Below are positions 1 through 8,600 of a stretch of DNA of 14,882 bases, in pieces (position 1 is the first letter of the stretch; each line of letters opens with the position of its first letter). The notes below the pieces were generated by a model. That model was not told the origin of the DNA, ran no database searches, and saw nothing but the letters and a program-made list of their open reading frames with translations. The position numbers and the translations under genes are program-made. This stretch comes from an uncultured Clostridia bacterium (GTDB lineage: Bacteria > Bacillota > Clostridia > Christensenellales > UBA1242). The stretch covers positions 1 through 14,882 of the forward strand of contig CAOJNR010000004.1 in NCBI GenBank assembly GCA_948439925.1. The letters are read 5' to 3'.

Positions 1-1
1 T

Positions 2-136
2 TCAACGTTACAAGATTTTGCTAAAATTTTGGATATTATCAATTCTTTCAAAGAAGCAACAAAATCGTCTAATTTGATATTAACTCATAGAGAACAAAGC
101 GCTTCTTCTGAAACAAATGAAAATGAAATGCAATAA
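2..136 (+). CDS. C-terminal fragment of an unidentified protein (5' truncated by window edge)
   Basis: An open frame runs from the first complete codon at the left edge to a TAA at 134-136, giving the last 44 residues of a protein whose start lies outside the window. The fragment begins STLQDFAKILDIINSFKEAT, which looks like an amphipathic helix, and ends in a Ser/Glu/Asn-rich, probably disordered tail (SASSETNENEMQ). It has no motif I can assign to a family. The reading frame is supported by the well-formed terminator 45 nt after its stop. The neighbouring operon on the other strand converges on it, so the two are probably functionally unrelated. Confidence 0.6.
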   Translation, partial: STLQDFAKILDIINSFKEATKSSNLILTHREQSASSETNENEMQ

Positions 137-181
137 AAATATTTTAGCGCTATTTCAAATTGATTTTTAAAAACTTTCAAT

Positions 182-213
182 AAAAAAACAAGTGATTTCC
201 CACTTGTTTTTTT
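182..213. terminator. Bidirectional rho-independent terminator
   Basis: A perfect 13-bp inverted repeat: seven A's plus CAAGTG at 182-194 pair with CACTTG plus seven T's at 201-213, around a 6-nt loop (ATTTCC). The A-tract on one side and T-tract on the other make it work in both directions. It lies 45 nt after the plus-strand stop and 10 nt after the minus-strand stop at 224, between two converging genes. The core GC-containing stem is only 6 bp; the rest of the stem is A-T pairs that double as the U-tract. Confidence 0.9.
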
Positions 214-223
214 ATTGATTATT

Positions 224-3200
224 TTAATCTTTATCAACAGTTTCATCTGATTCTGATTCAGAAGAATTTTGTTTTTCGATTTCAACATTATCATTATCTT
301 CTTTATCATTCAATGAATCATCGTCGTTGTTATGTTTATCAATGATTGCTTGCTCTTCACTTCTTAGTGCTTTAATTCTTTTCTTTTCAGCATTGCGCTT
401 TACAAAGTAAACAATAACGACAATAATAATTATCAGCACGAGAATAATAGCACAAATAAATGCACCGAGTTCAATCCAAGAGTCATTATCGGTCATTATG
501 ACGAACTCGCCAAGTTTATCAGTAACAATAACAACATGCCCTTTTTCATTACGCTTACTTGAAATGAGAGAGTATGTTCCATCTTCATTTTTCTGATAAA
601 CATAGAGGTTTTTAAGACTTGCAATATCGTCAGAAACTTTGATTGTTAGGCTGATTGAAGTTGCAAGTTTGATTTCTTCATTATTGTCATTTTCAAGCCA
701 AATATTATAGCCCATCACAACTCTGCGAATACCAAGTCCCATCTTACTGCGGTCAATATCAAAGGTGTTATAATCAAGGATAGAGCCTGCATAGAGATTT
801 GCGTTCTCGATTGACGCAACATTTATTTCGCCTTTGGAAAGCTCTTTATAGGTAATATTGCCATAGACATTGTCTGGCAAAATAAGATTGTAATTTCCAG
901 CGTTTGAGCCAGCAAGTTTGATTTTTTCTTGATTGAAGTTAATCTTCCATCTGCCAACTTCTGCTTTCTCAAAAGTTGCACAGTTTGAAATGTCATAGTC
1001 AAGATAAACATCCTCATCCTTGCTTATAAGTCCTGAAAGGACAGGCGACTTAATCGTTGCTTTATTGTTTCCGTCTTCAATCTTATCGTAGACACCAACG
1101 ATTAAAACAACATCTCTGCGAAGAATTGTAAGTCGAACATCCTCAACAAAACTGATGTTATAGTTAATGTTTGAAATGTTGCTGACAAGGAGATAACTTC
1201 TTCCTGCCTCCTCACCTTCTTCACGTGAGATACTTCCATAAAGTTCATCACCTTCAAGCACTTCTCCTGAAACAATTTCGTATTCAAAAGCTGGGTCGAA
1301 TTCGCCATAAACTTTTGAGTATGCTTTTTGTTTGGTCTGAATTTTAAGCTCGATTGGCTTAATTACAAAAGTGCTCTTTTTGAAATTGATTTTATAATTG
1401 CGACCAAGAGTCAAACTGCTTCGAATGTCATATTCACCAGCATCTTCGCCAGGGACTCTGTAAATTTCACCAGTAATTGTGTCACCAGAGAGAATTTCAC
1501 CAGAAACGATTTTATAAGTAAGAGTTGGATCTTCTTCACCATAGATTTTTGAAACTTCGTCTGCAACAATTTCAATTTCTCTTGCTTCGATTGTGAAACT
1601 ATGGTCGCCAAAGATAATTTCATAGTTATCGTTTGCAAGCGTGCAGTTGAACTTGTATTTCCCAACGTTTTCATAAAGAAGAGGATTGCTTGCCGAAACT
1701 GGTTTTTCTCTTGTAACCTCTCCTGTTAAGACATCATCACCAATGATGGTTCCGATGATTGTATAAACAAGTTCTGGTTCAGCTTCGCCATAAACTTTGC
1801 TTGTCACAGTTGGGATAATTTCAAGTTTTCTCTTAACAATTTCAAAGGTGTCTGAAACAAAGATAATTTGATAGTTTTCTCCAAGGCTGAGAGTGCCAAG
1901 GCTTATGTCATAAAGTCCAACATCCTCACCTGTTTCGCGTTCGAGTGCACCTGTGAATTTGTCACCTTCAACAATTTCACCTTTTGTGACAATGTATTCA
2001 AGTGTTTCATCTGTTGCACCATAAATCTTTCTTGCGCCAACAGCGCTAACTTCAATTTCTCTTGCAATAATTTCAAGGAATTCAGGATTATATGTCATAT
2101 TATAATTTTTGCCAAGGCTGAGAGTGCCAACATTGATTTGATATTTCCCAACATCTTCACCTTCATCTCTGACAAGAGCTCCTTCCATAATGAAAGAAAG
2201 TTGGTCGTTATTTTTGAGCAGTCCTTCTGTAACAATAACATTGAAATAAGGGTCTTGGTCACCGTAGATTTTTATTTTTTGTTCAGCAGTGACTGTGATA
2301 TCACTTGGAGTGATTTTCAAAACTGATGGAACAAAAGTGATAACATATCTTGGGTCATTTAAAGAACCTGACATAAGGTTATATGTGCCAACATCTTCAC
2401 CATATTCACGTCTGATTATGATTGAAACTGGATAGCCCTCAACCTCGTTTTCTGTCGTGAATGTGTAAACTGGATCTTCGTCACCATAAACTTTGGTTGC
2501 CTCATCGCAAATAACAGTTATCACACGTCTATTTACAATGAAATTTACATCTTCCATAATCGGATTATAATTTGGATTGCAAATAAGGTTTTCACCGATG
2601 ATAATTTTGTAACTTCCCGCCTCTTCACCGCTTTGCCTTGAAAGCTGACCTGAAATCACATCTTCAAAGGTATCATCAAAAGCAAGCGTTTGATTTAAAG
2701 CGAGCTTTGGCAAAAACTCTGGATCTTGTTCACCGAAAATCTTTGAAAGCGAGTCACTTGTCAAATAAATATCACGCTTTTTAATTTCAAAGCTTTGAGC
2801 TTTGAGAGTTATGTTATAGTTAGGATTGTTTTCATTATTAAGAGTGTCAAGATAATAAGTATAAAACCCTGCATTTTCGCCATCATTTCGTTTTGGTTCA
2901 CCTATAAGGCTGTCACCGTCCACTAGATTTGACGCTTTCCAAACAATTTCTGGATCAACTTCGCCATAAACTTTGCTGATAGTATCTATAACTATTTCAA
3001 CATTTCTTGGCATTATATTGATTGAATTATTTTCATAGACATACTCAAATTCGTGCTGATCAAGGTTATCACCAAGAACATTTATATCATTATAAGTGAC
3101 ATTTGCACTGCCAACATTGACAGAGTCTGCAACTGCATTTATTTCAAATGTAAACTGATTGTCTTCAAGCGCATTGTCTTGAACAACACTGTAAGAAACC

Positions 3201-5599
3201 GTGTTCTTACCATCATATTCCTTATCCTCAAAAGTGATAACAAATGTGACTTTTCTTTTGGTTATCTCAAAGATTGCTGGGATGATTTCAAGTGTGTAAT
3301 TTTCGTTGCCAAGTGTTCCTATTGTGATTTGATACTCACCAACACTCTCACCTTCCTCTCTTGACAGCTGACCAGTAAGGACATCGCCATTATGAAGAGG
3401 TGACATTTCTGAAACAGTATAATTAATTATCGGATCAACATCCCCAAACACTTTGCTTGTTGCCTCAGCAATAATTGTGATTGACTTTGGAGTTATTTCA
3501 CAAATAGCGCTTGTGAAAGTTATTTCATAGTTGTTTGATGAGAGCATATTTTTAATTTCATGCTTGCCCACGCTGTTGCTGTCTATAATAAGTTCACCGT
3601 CAAGCTTATCATTGTTCAAAAGCCCTTCAACTGAATATGTAAGTTCAATGTTTTGACCATAAACAAAAGTTTTTGCATCAGCAACAACAGTTACTGCACG
3701 CTTGTCAATATTCGCATAGATATTTGAAGCGTCGAAATTTCTTATTATATAATTTGACGCATGTTCACCTTGAAGAATAAGGTTTTCTCGTTCAATCAAA
3801 ACAGGAATATCAAATCCAGCATTCGCTTCTGAAAATTTTGCACCATAAACCAAAACTTCAACATTTTCGTTGTTGACAACATTTGAAACTGATGCACTGA
3901 CAACAGCGTCAGTTGTGCCATCATAAATCTTGTCATCAGCACTCAAACTTACAACAAGTTCTCTTTGAGTGATTGTAAGTTTTGCTTCATTTGACATTGA
4001 GAATGTATAGTTCGGATTTCTCTCACCCAGCGTGCCAAGATTGATAAGATGTTCGCCAACACCTTCTCCACCTTCAACACCAAGTTCTCCTGAAAGGCTA
4101 TCACCTTCAATCAGTCCAAGTGCATCAAATGTCAAAAGGTAAGAATTTCCATATTGAGCTGTTATATCATTTGCCCTTATGCTGACTGACTTAGGATTAA
4201 TTTTACCAATGGTTGAAGCAATCCTTTGTGAAGAAAGTTCATAAAGTTCTTTATCCTTTCCTTCCAGAACAATGTTTTGCAAATCTTCGTCTTTATAAGT
4301 AAGCAACATTTCGCCTGCATTTTGTGAACTGAACTCAAAGTCAATTCCGCTTATGTATAAGTCGTGCTTGTCTTCTTTACCATCAAATTTCACAATAAAG
4401 TTTTCAAGTTCACGTGTGCCGTCGTAAGTTTTTATTGCTTCAATAGATGAAATAGAAATGCTTTTGATAAACTTTGCATAAATTTCATCACCTTGTTTTG
4501 CAAAGTATGTATATCTGGTTTTAGTTGATTTCAATTCACCATTTATATACCAGCCCAAGAAAGTGTAATTTTCATACTCTTCCACTGACAAAACAGTTCT
4601 GTCGTTGACATTAAACTCACCCATACCTGAAATTTCAGCAGGATTAGCAAAATCTGTCAAAATGTTTACAGTGACTTTTTCTGAATTGACAATGTAAGTG
4701 ACAATATCAGAAGTGAGCATCTCATCTTCATCAGACCTCTTGCGACAAGTGGCTTGAACCTTGATAATTGCACCCTTTGGAGCATCATAATCAACCATAA
4801 GGTTGTCATCAATAACTGTGGCATATTCACTACCCTCAACGATTGAATAATTGATTTTGTGTCTTACTTGGCTGTAAGCCCAGAAGTTTCCTTCTGAAAC
4901 AACTTTGGTCACATCGTTGTAGCCACTAAGTTTGAGTGTCTGGTTTGCACTGACATATGAGTCAACACTTTCAAAAACAAAGGAATCAATGACAGTGTAT
5001 AGCCTAAGTGTTGGCATAGAAAGCACATAGTTTGCATAATTTCCAACGCTTGTTCTTGCAAGTGTTTCAAAGGAGAATGACATTCCCTCAGTGCCAACTT
5101 CAAGTTTGAATGGCTGAGTTTGATAGGAAACTGTATTACCATCAGAATAGTTTGTTTCAAGAGTTTGTGTTTGATTGCCTGATGTAAAATTGATGCGCAT
5201 TTTTGATTGATCATTGTTGTTGTTTGCCTTATAGTCAAACGTCGCATAAGCATAAACAAGACCTGCGTTGATCATATCTCGCGTATTCTTAGGGAAAATT
5301 ACCTCAGCGCGACCAGAACTTATTTGATCAAGCGCGCCAAGCAAGTTTGGAACAATAGAGAAATGAGTTCCGCCTTCATCGCTTGTTTTTGCACCAATCA
5401 AGTTGCTTTCACCATTTGCATCAGTGAAATAATGTTTTACAGTGCTATCCAGCTTACCCGTTAAAATATATTGGTTGGCTGAAACACCTTCGATTGCACC
5501 CTCTGCCGTTGGAGAAAAAGAATTTAAAATTGGGAAAAGGATGCTAAGCACTGGTAGCATTAAAATCAACAAAAGATTTAATATTTTTGCTCTTTTCAT
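224..5599 (-). CDS. Giant membrane-anchored surface protein with MBG and YDG repeats
   Basis: A 1791-residue extracytoplasmic rod, probably structural or adhesive; no enzymatic motif was seen. Residues 1-35 form a signal peptide (positive MKRAK, then a Leu/Ile-rich core). Residues 36-300 are a non-repetitive beta-rich head ending in an Ig-like stretch. Residues about 305-375 resemble a divergent InlB B-repeat (YTFLGWYINGE). From about 378 to 1590 come about 15 modules of 70-85 residues: about 11 MBG-type (K-V/I-YG-E/D-x-DP early, R-x-x-GE-x-x-G-x-Y centrally, closing near FEI-x-x-R) and four YDG-type (near 391, 558, 795, 1507). A juxtamembrane domain leads to a membrane helix at about 1707-1731, a basic stop-transfer stretch (KRNAEKKRIK) and an Asp/Glu-rich cytoplasmic tail. 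No LPxTG sorting signal is present. The ATG is supported by AAGGA 7 nt upstream. It is last in the operon, 15 nt after the Big_2 gene. Family assignment is from motif recognition; binding partner unknown. Confidence 0.93.
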   Translation of the reverse strand: MKRAKILNLLLILMLPVLSILFPILNSFSPTAEGAIEGVSANQYILTGKLDSTVKHYFTDANGESNLIGAKTSDEGGTHFSIVPNLLGALDQISSGRAEVIFPKNTRDMINAGLVYAYATFDYKANNNNDQSKMRINFTSGNQTQTLETNYSDGNTVSYQTQPFKLEVGTEGMSFSFETLARTSVGNYANYVLSMPTLRLYTVIDSFVFESVDSYVSANQTLKLSGYNDVTKVVSEGNFWAYSQVRHKINYSIVEGSEYATVIDDNLMVDYDAPKGAIIKVQATCRKRSDEDEMLTSDIVTYIVNSEKVTVNILTDFANPAEISGMGEFNVNDRTVLSVEEYENYTFLGWYINGELKSTKTRYTYFAKQGDEIYAKFIKSISISSIEAIKTYDGTRELENFIVKFDGKEDKHDLYISGIDFEFSSQNAGEMLLTYKDEDLQNIVLEGKDKELYELSSQRIASTIGKINPKSVSIRANDITAQYGNSYLLTFDALGLIEGDSLSGELGVEGGEGVGEHLINLGTLGERNPNYTFSMSNEAKLTITQRELVVSLSADDKIYDGTTDAVVSASVSNVVNNENVEVLVYGAKFSEANAGFDIPVLIERENLILQGEHASNYIIRNFDASNIYANIDKRAVTVVADAKTFVYGQNIELTYSVEGLLNNDKLDGELIIDSNSVGKHEIKNMLSSNNYEITFTSAICEITPKSITIIAEATSKVFGDVDPIINYTVSEMSPLHNGDVLTGQLSREEGESVGEYQITIGTLGNENYTLEIIPAIFEITKRKVTFVITFEDKEYDGKNTVSYSVVQDNALEDNQFTFEINAVADSVNVGSANVTYNDINVLGDNLDQHEFEYVYENNSINIMPRNVEIVIDTISKVYGEVDPEIVWKASNLVDGDSLIGEPKRNDGENAGFYTYYLDTLNNENNPNYNITLKAQSFEIKKRDIYLTSDSLSKIFGEQDPEFLPKLALNQTLAFDDTFEDVISGQLSRQSGEEAGSYKIIIGENLICNPNYNPIMEDVNFIVNRRVITVICDEATKVYGDEDPVYTFTTENEVEGYPVSIIIRREYGEDVGTYNLMSGSLNDPRYVITFVPSVLKITPSDITVTAEQKIKIYGDQDPYFNVIVTEGLLKNNDQLSFIMEGALVRDEGEDVGKYQINVGTLSLGKNYNMTYNPEFLEIIAREIEVSAVGARKIYGATDETLEYIVTKGEIVEGDKFTGALERETGEDVGLYDISLGTLSLGENYQIIFVSDTFEIVKRKLEIIPTVTSKVYGEAEPELVYTIIGTIIGDDVLTGEVTREKPVSASNPLLYENVGKYKFNCTLANDNYEIIFGDHSFTIEAREIEIVADEVSKIYGEEDPTLTYKIVSGEILSGDTITGEIYRVPGEDAGEYDIRSSLTLGRNYKINFKKSTFVIKPIELKIQTKQKAYSKVYGEFDPAFEYEIVSGEVLEGDELYGSISREEGEEAGRSYLLVSNISNINYNISFVEDVRLTILRRDVVLIVGVYDKIEDGNNKATIKSPVLSGLISKDEDVYLDYDISNCATFEKAEVGRWKINFNQEKIKLAGSNAGNYNLILPDNVYGNITYKELSKGEINVASIENANLYAGSILDYNTFDIDRSKMGLGIRRVVMGYNIWLENDNNEEIKLATSISLTIKVSDDIASLKNLYVYQKNEDGTYSLISSKRNEKGHVVIVTDKLGEFVIMTDNDSWIELGAFICAIILVLIIIIVVIVYFVKRNAEKKRIKALRSEEQAIIDKHNNDDDSLNDKEDNDNVEIEKQNSSESESDETVDKD
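830..4470 (-). repeat. Tandem MBG/YDG protein-repeat array
   Basis: Protein-level repeats inside the 1791-residue gene. MBG units are centred on YG/FG motifs near residues 481, 646, 717, 877, 955, 1037, 1111, 1191, 1270, 1352 and 1430; YDG units near 391, 558, 795 and 1507. Adjacent MBG units are mostly 70-82 residues apart. The C-terminal eight (877 to 1430) form an uninterrupted MBG run, while the N-terminal part mixes the two types. The unit at 955 has an insertion before its SGQLSR motif. The unit at 1270 has an insertion of roughly eight residues between its Arg-Glu and the Gly-Lys-Tyr. The last YDG unit reads EDG instead of YDG. Confidence 0.85.
1881..2130 (-). repeat. 19-bp exact DNA repeat in neighbouring MBG units
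   Basis: The 19-mer CCAAGGCTGAGAGTGCCAA occurs at 1881-1899 and again at 2112-2130, 231 nt (77 codons) apart in the same frame. It encodes the GTLSLG segment of two adjacent MBG units (near residues 1111 and 1191). Most other unit pairs share amino-acid motifs but no DNA identity of this length that I noticed, so these two are probably the most recently duplicated or gene-converted pair. Confidence 0.75.
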
Positions 5600-5606
5600 A
5601 TCCCTT

Positions 5607-5611
5607 TCCTT
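5607..5611 (-). promoter_or_regulatory. Ribosome binding site for the MBG/YDG gene
   Basis: On the minus strand AAGGA is followed by AAGGGAT and then the ATG at 5599, a 7-nt spacing; the overlapping AAGGG gives a second weaker pairing option. It sits inside the 15-nt gap after the TAA of the upstream gene (5615-5617) and fixes the start of the 1791-residue protein. Confidence 0.8.
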
Positions 5612-5614
5612 TTT

Positions 5615-8600
5615 TTAACTTAAAATAATTGGCTGATAACGAACTCTTCTCATGACATTTTCGTTTTCATCATATTTTTCATCTGGTCGAGTTGGTGGAT
5701 TTGTGTTTGTGTAAGAGGTTAAATCAAGTTTAAGACTTCCAATAGACAAACCTAAAACTTTTACATTATCGATGTCAGCGTAGGCTTGTGACGTCATTTG
5801 AATAAGTTCTGTAACTTCAAGCTTACCATTGCTCTTAAATCCTTTAAAACCAGGTATGGCATTACCGAGAATAGTAATATCTTTAATATTCAAAATGCCG
5901 AATTGATAATATTTCTTTCCGCCACTCTCTATCGCATAGCCTCTTTCAAATTTATTGCGAATTTCACTTGTAATTTGATCTGCAATTCCGTTTGCAATTT
6001 GATCATTTCCAATATAAGCTTTCAAGAAACCTGATGTTCCCGCCTGCACTTCTTCAAGTGTAAGCCAGTTATAGAAATAGACATTTCCTACGAGATTGAT
6101 AACACTTTGATATTCTTCGGTTTGTCTGTCATCGTCTTCAAACATCAATCCACCAAGAAGGCTTCTAGAAAAGATTGATGCTGAAACTGTAACACTTGAA
6201 GGTTTTTCTGTGCCACCTTTCACTCTTGCAACAACCACGCCAGCAGCGAAAGAATTTCTGACAATACAGCCAGTAAACTTCACGCCTGGAATGGTCACTT
6301 CTTTGCCTGCAACCAATTTCTTGGTTTCTGGGCAACTTTCAATACGGACACAATTAATTCCGTTTTCAATAATAGAATTGTTTATCCTAACATTTTTTGC
6401 GTATGAGATAACAAGTGGAATACTTCCGTTTTGAAGTGCAGAAAGTGAAGCATTGTCGGTTGAATTATCAACGAAAGTTTCACCTCTTAATGTCACGCCA
6501 TCAACGATAACATCATTTGTCTTAATGTTTATCTTATTGTGAGCTGAATTATTTGACATTTTGCTCAAATCAAGGAGATAACCATTTCCATATAAATTAT
6601 AAGACATCACAATAGTTTTGTTTAGCAGTTTGCTGTCGATTTCAATATTATTATGCATAATCATGGCACCTTCGCTTGTTTGACTGCTTGTTGAGCGTGA
6701 ATCACGAAGATATTTATGTGCATATGCGAATTCTTGACTATTTGTGACATTTATTCCTTCAACGACATTAAATTCATAAGAATCAAAAACTGTCGGTGCA
6801 TTTTCATATGGAGGAATTGATCTTGCTGTGATTGTGACTTTTCCTGTCCCAATAAATGTGACAACTCCATCCTCATCAACAGTTGCAATTTCCTCATCAG
6901 AAGATTCCCAAGTTATAAGCTCTGAATAATCGCCCACTGGAACAGTTGTATAATTTATTTTATAACTATTTTTTAAAACAACTTTATTTTGTGTTGATTT
7001 TTCAGTATCAACATATTGATTTCCAAACACATGATAATTAACAAGACCTTGCGTGTCTTTTTCTTTATCAAATTCAAGTGCGATTGAACTGATTTTGGTG
7101 AAGAATGTGAACTGCATGGTTGCTTTAATATCCTTGTTTGCATCAGCAACAGCAGTGACTGTCACTTTGCCTTCGGTCTTGCCTTTAAGGCTGTAACCTT
7201 CACCATTTCCGATAGGCGTGAGCGTTGCAACATCAGGATTATCGATTGTCATAGTGTAAGAAGAATTTTCTGCATTAAGAGGAAGAACATTTGCAACAAG
7301 AACAACATTGTTTCCAACATATTGTGAAGTGATAACATTATTGAAAACAATTCCACGAACTTCGCGAGTGAATTCAACGTCAACTTCGATAAATATATCA
7401 GGATTGCTGTCAAGGAAAATTGTGATTGTCACCTTACCAGTTCTGCTGAAAACGACAAGCCCATCACCACTCACCGTTGCAATTTGGTCATTGCTTGAAC
7501 GGAAAGTAAGAATTTTGTCATTTGCATCACTTGGAGTTGCCCAAGCAGTGATTTTGTATGATTCTTGTGAAACAACAGCATTATATGAATCAGCTTCAAT
7601 TCCGCTTGCTTTTCTTGTCACCACAACGACAAATTCGCCAAGAGTGATATTGTTCGCTTTAAGAGTGAAAGTTGCACGACCACCATTAAGTGCTTCAAGT
7701 CTTCCATTTCTAAATGAAATAACCTGTTTTGAGTGATCATTTCTCTCTTCAACGAGATTTGAGATTTCCATTGTTATATTATTATTGTCGCTTGGAATAA
7801 CATTTCTTAGGCTAAGTGTTATACCATCACCAGCGTCAAGATAGAGAATGTTTCCAACAAACTGTGTCATGTCAAGTTCTGCCTGAGTGAGTGAATCACC
7901 GTTATAGAAGAAAGCATAAGGTTTTGTTAAAACACCATTTGTTTTGTCAAGACTCTCAAAAGTGATAGTCACACGTCCAACTGTTTTGAAAACAATTCTG
8001 TTACCTTGAATTTCAGCAATTTTTGTGTCACTTGAAACTGCTTTGTAACCTTGCTCGCTCGCATCACTTGGCATGGTTTGCATTGCAAATGTGATTTCAT
8101 TTTTGCTTGTGAAGAAAGCGTTGTTAATTTTATCCATTTCGTGATCAAATTCGATATCAAAATTTTCAACAGGAACAAAAACATTAACTTCAAAGTCTGC
8201 AAAAACGTCATGATTGTTCACAGCGTAGAATCTTAAAATTGCTCTTCCGCCACGAATACCAGTGACAAGCCCGTTGTTATAAGAAATAACATCTTCGTAA
8301 CTTCCGTCTGATGCATAATTGAACACATCAACCGCGATTTCGCTATCGACAACATCAAGAGGATAGAAGTTTGGATTTTGGATAACAAATTGTTCACCCT
8401 TATTGATTGTCCTTTCAGTTGTGCCAAGCACTATTTGCGAAATCTTGCCAAAAGTGCTTTCAACTTCAATTTCTTTTTGAATTCCACTTCCGTCAGTCGC
8501 TTTGATGGTCACAATAACTTTGCCCTCTTTCTTGAAAGTTATAACATTGCCGTCCATTGTTGCGATAGACAAGTCGTTAACAACAAATTCAAGTTCTTTG

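Noticed and set aside
85..309. A minus-strand 74-codon frame over the terminator
   Set aside because: It overlaps the end of the 1791-residue gene and runs through the hairpin terminator; Lys/Ile/Phe-rich composition is that of random AT-rich DNA.
224..480. Sortase-type cell-wall anchor on the MBG/YDG protein
   Set aside because: No LPxTG-like motif precedes the membrane helix, and the tail after it is about 60 residues and acidic rather than a few basic residues.
1868..2326. A 152-codon plus-strand open frame
   Set aside because: It is the mirror of the repetitive MBG coding region; its Cys/Phe-rich product with repeated phrases is what the reverse strand of the repeats gives.
830..4470. 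Regular repeats possibly being a CRISPR array
   Set aside because: The periodicity (about 230 nt) and conservation are at the protein level, with only short DNA identities and no spacer-repeat structure.
4909..5259. A 116-codon minus-strand frame in another phase
   Set aside because: Out-of-frame shadow of the N-terminal part of the MBG/YDG gene, with no start signal.
7308..7736. A 142-codon plus-strand open frame
   Set aside because: Antisense to well-formed Big_2 domains; no independent coding signal.
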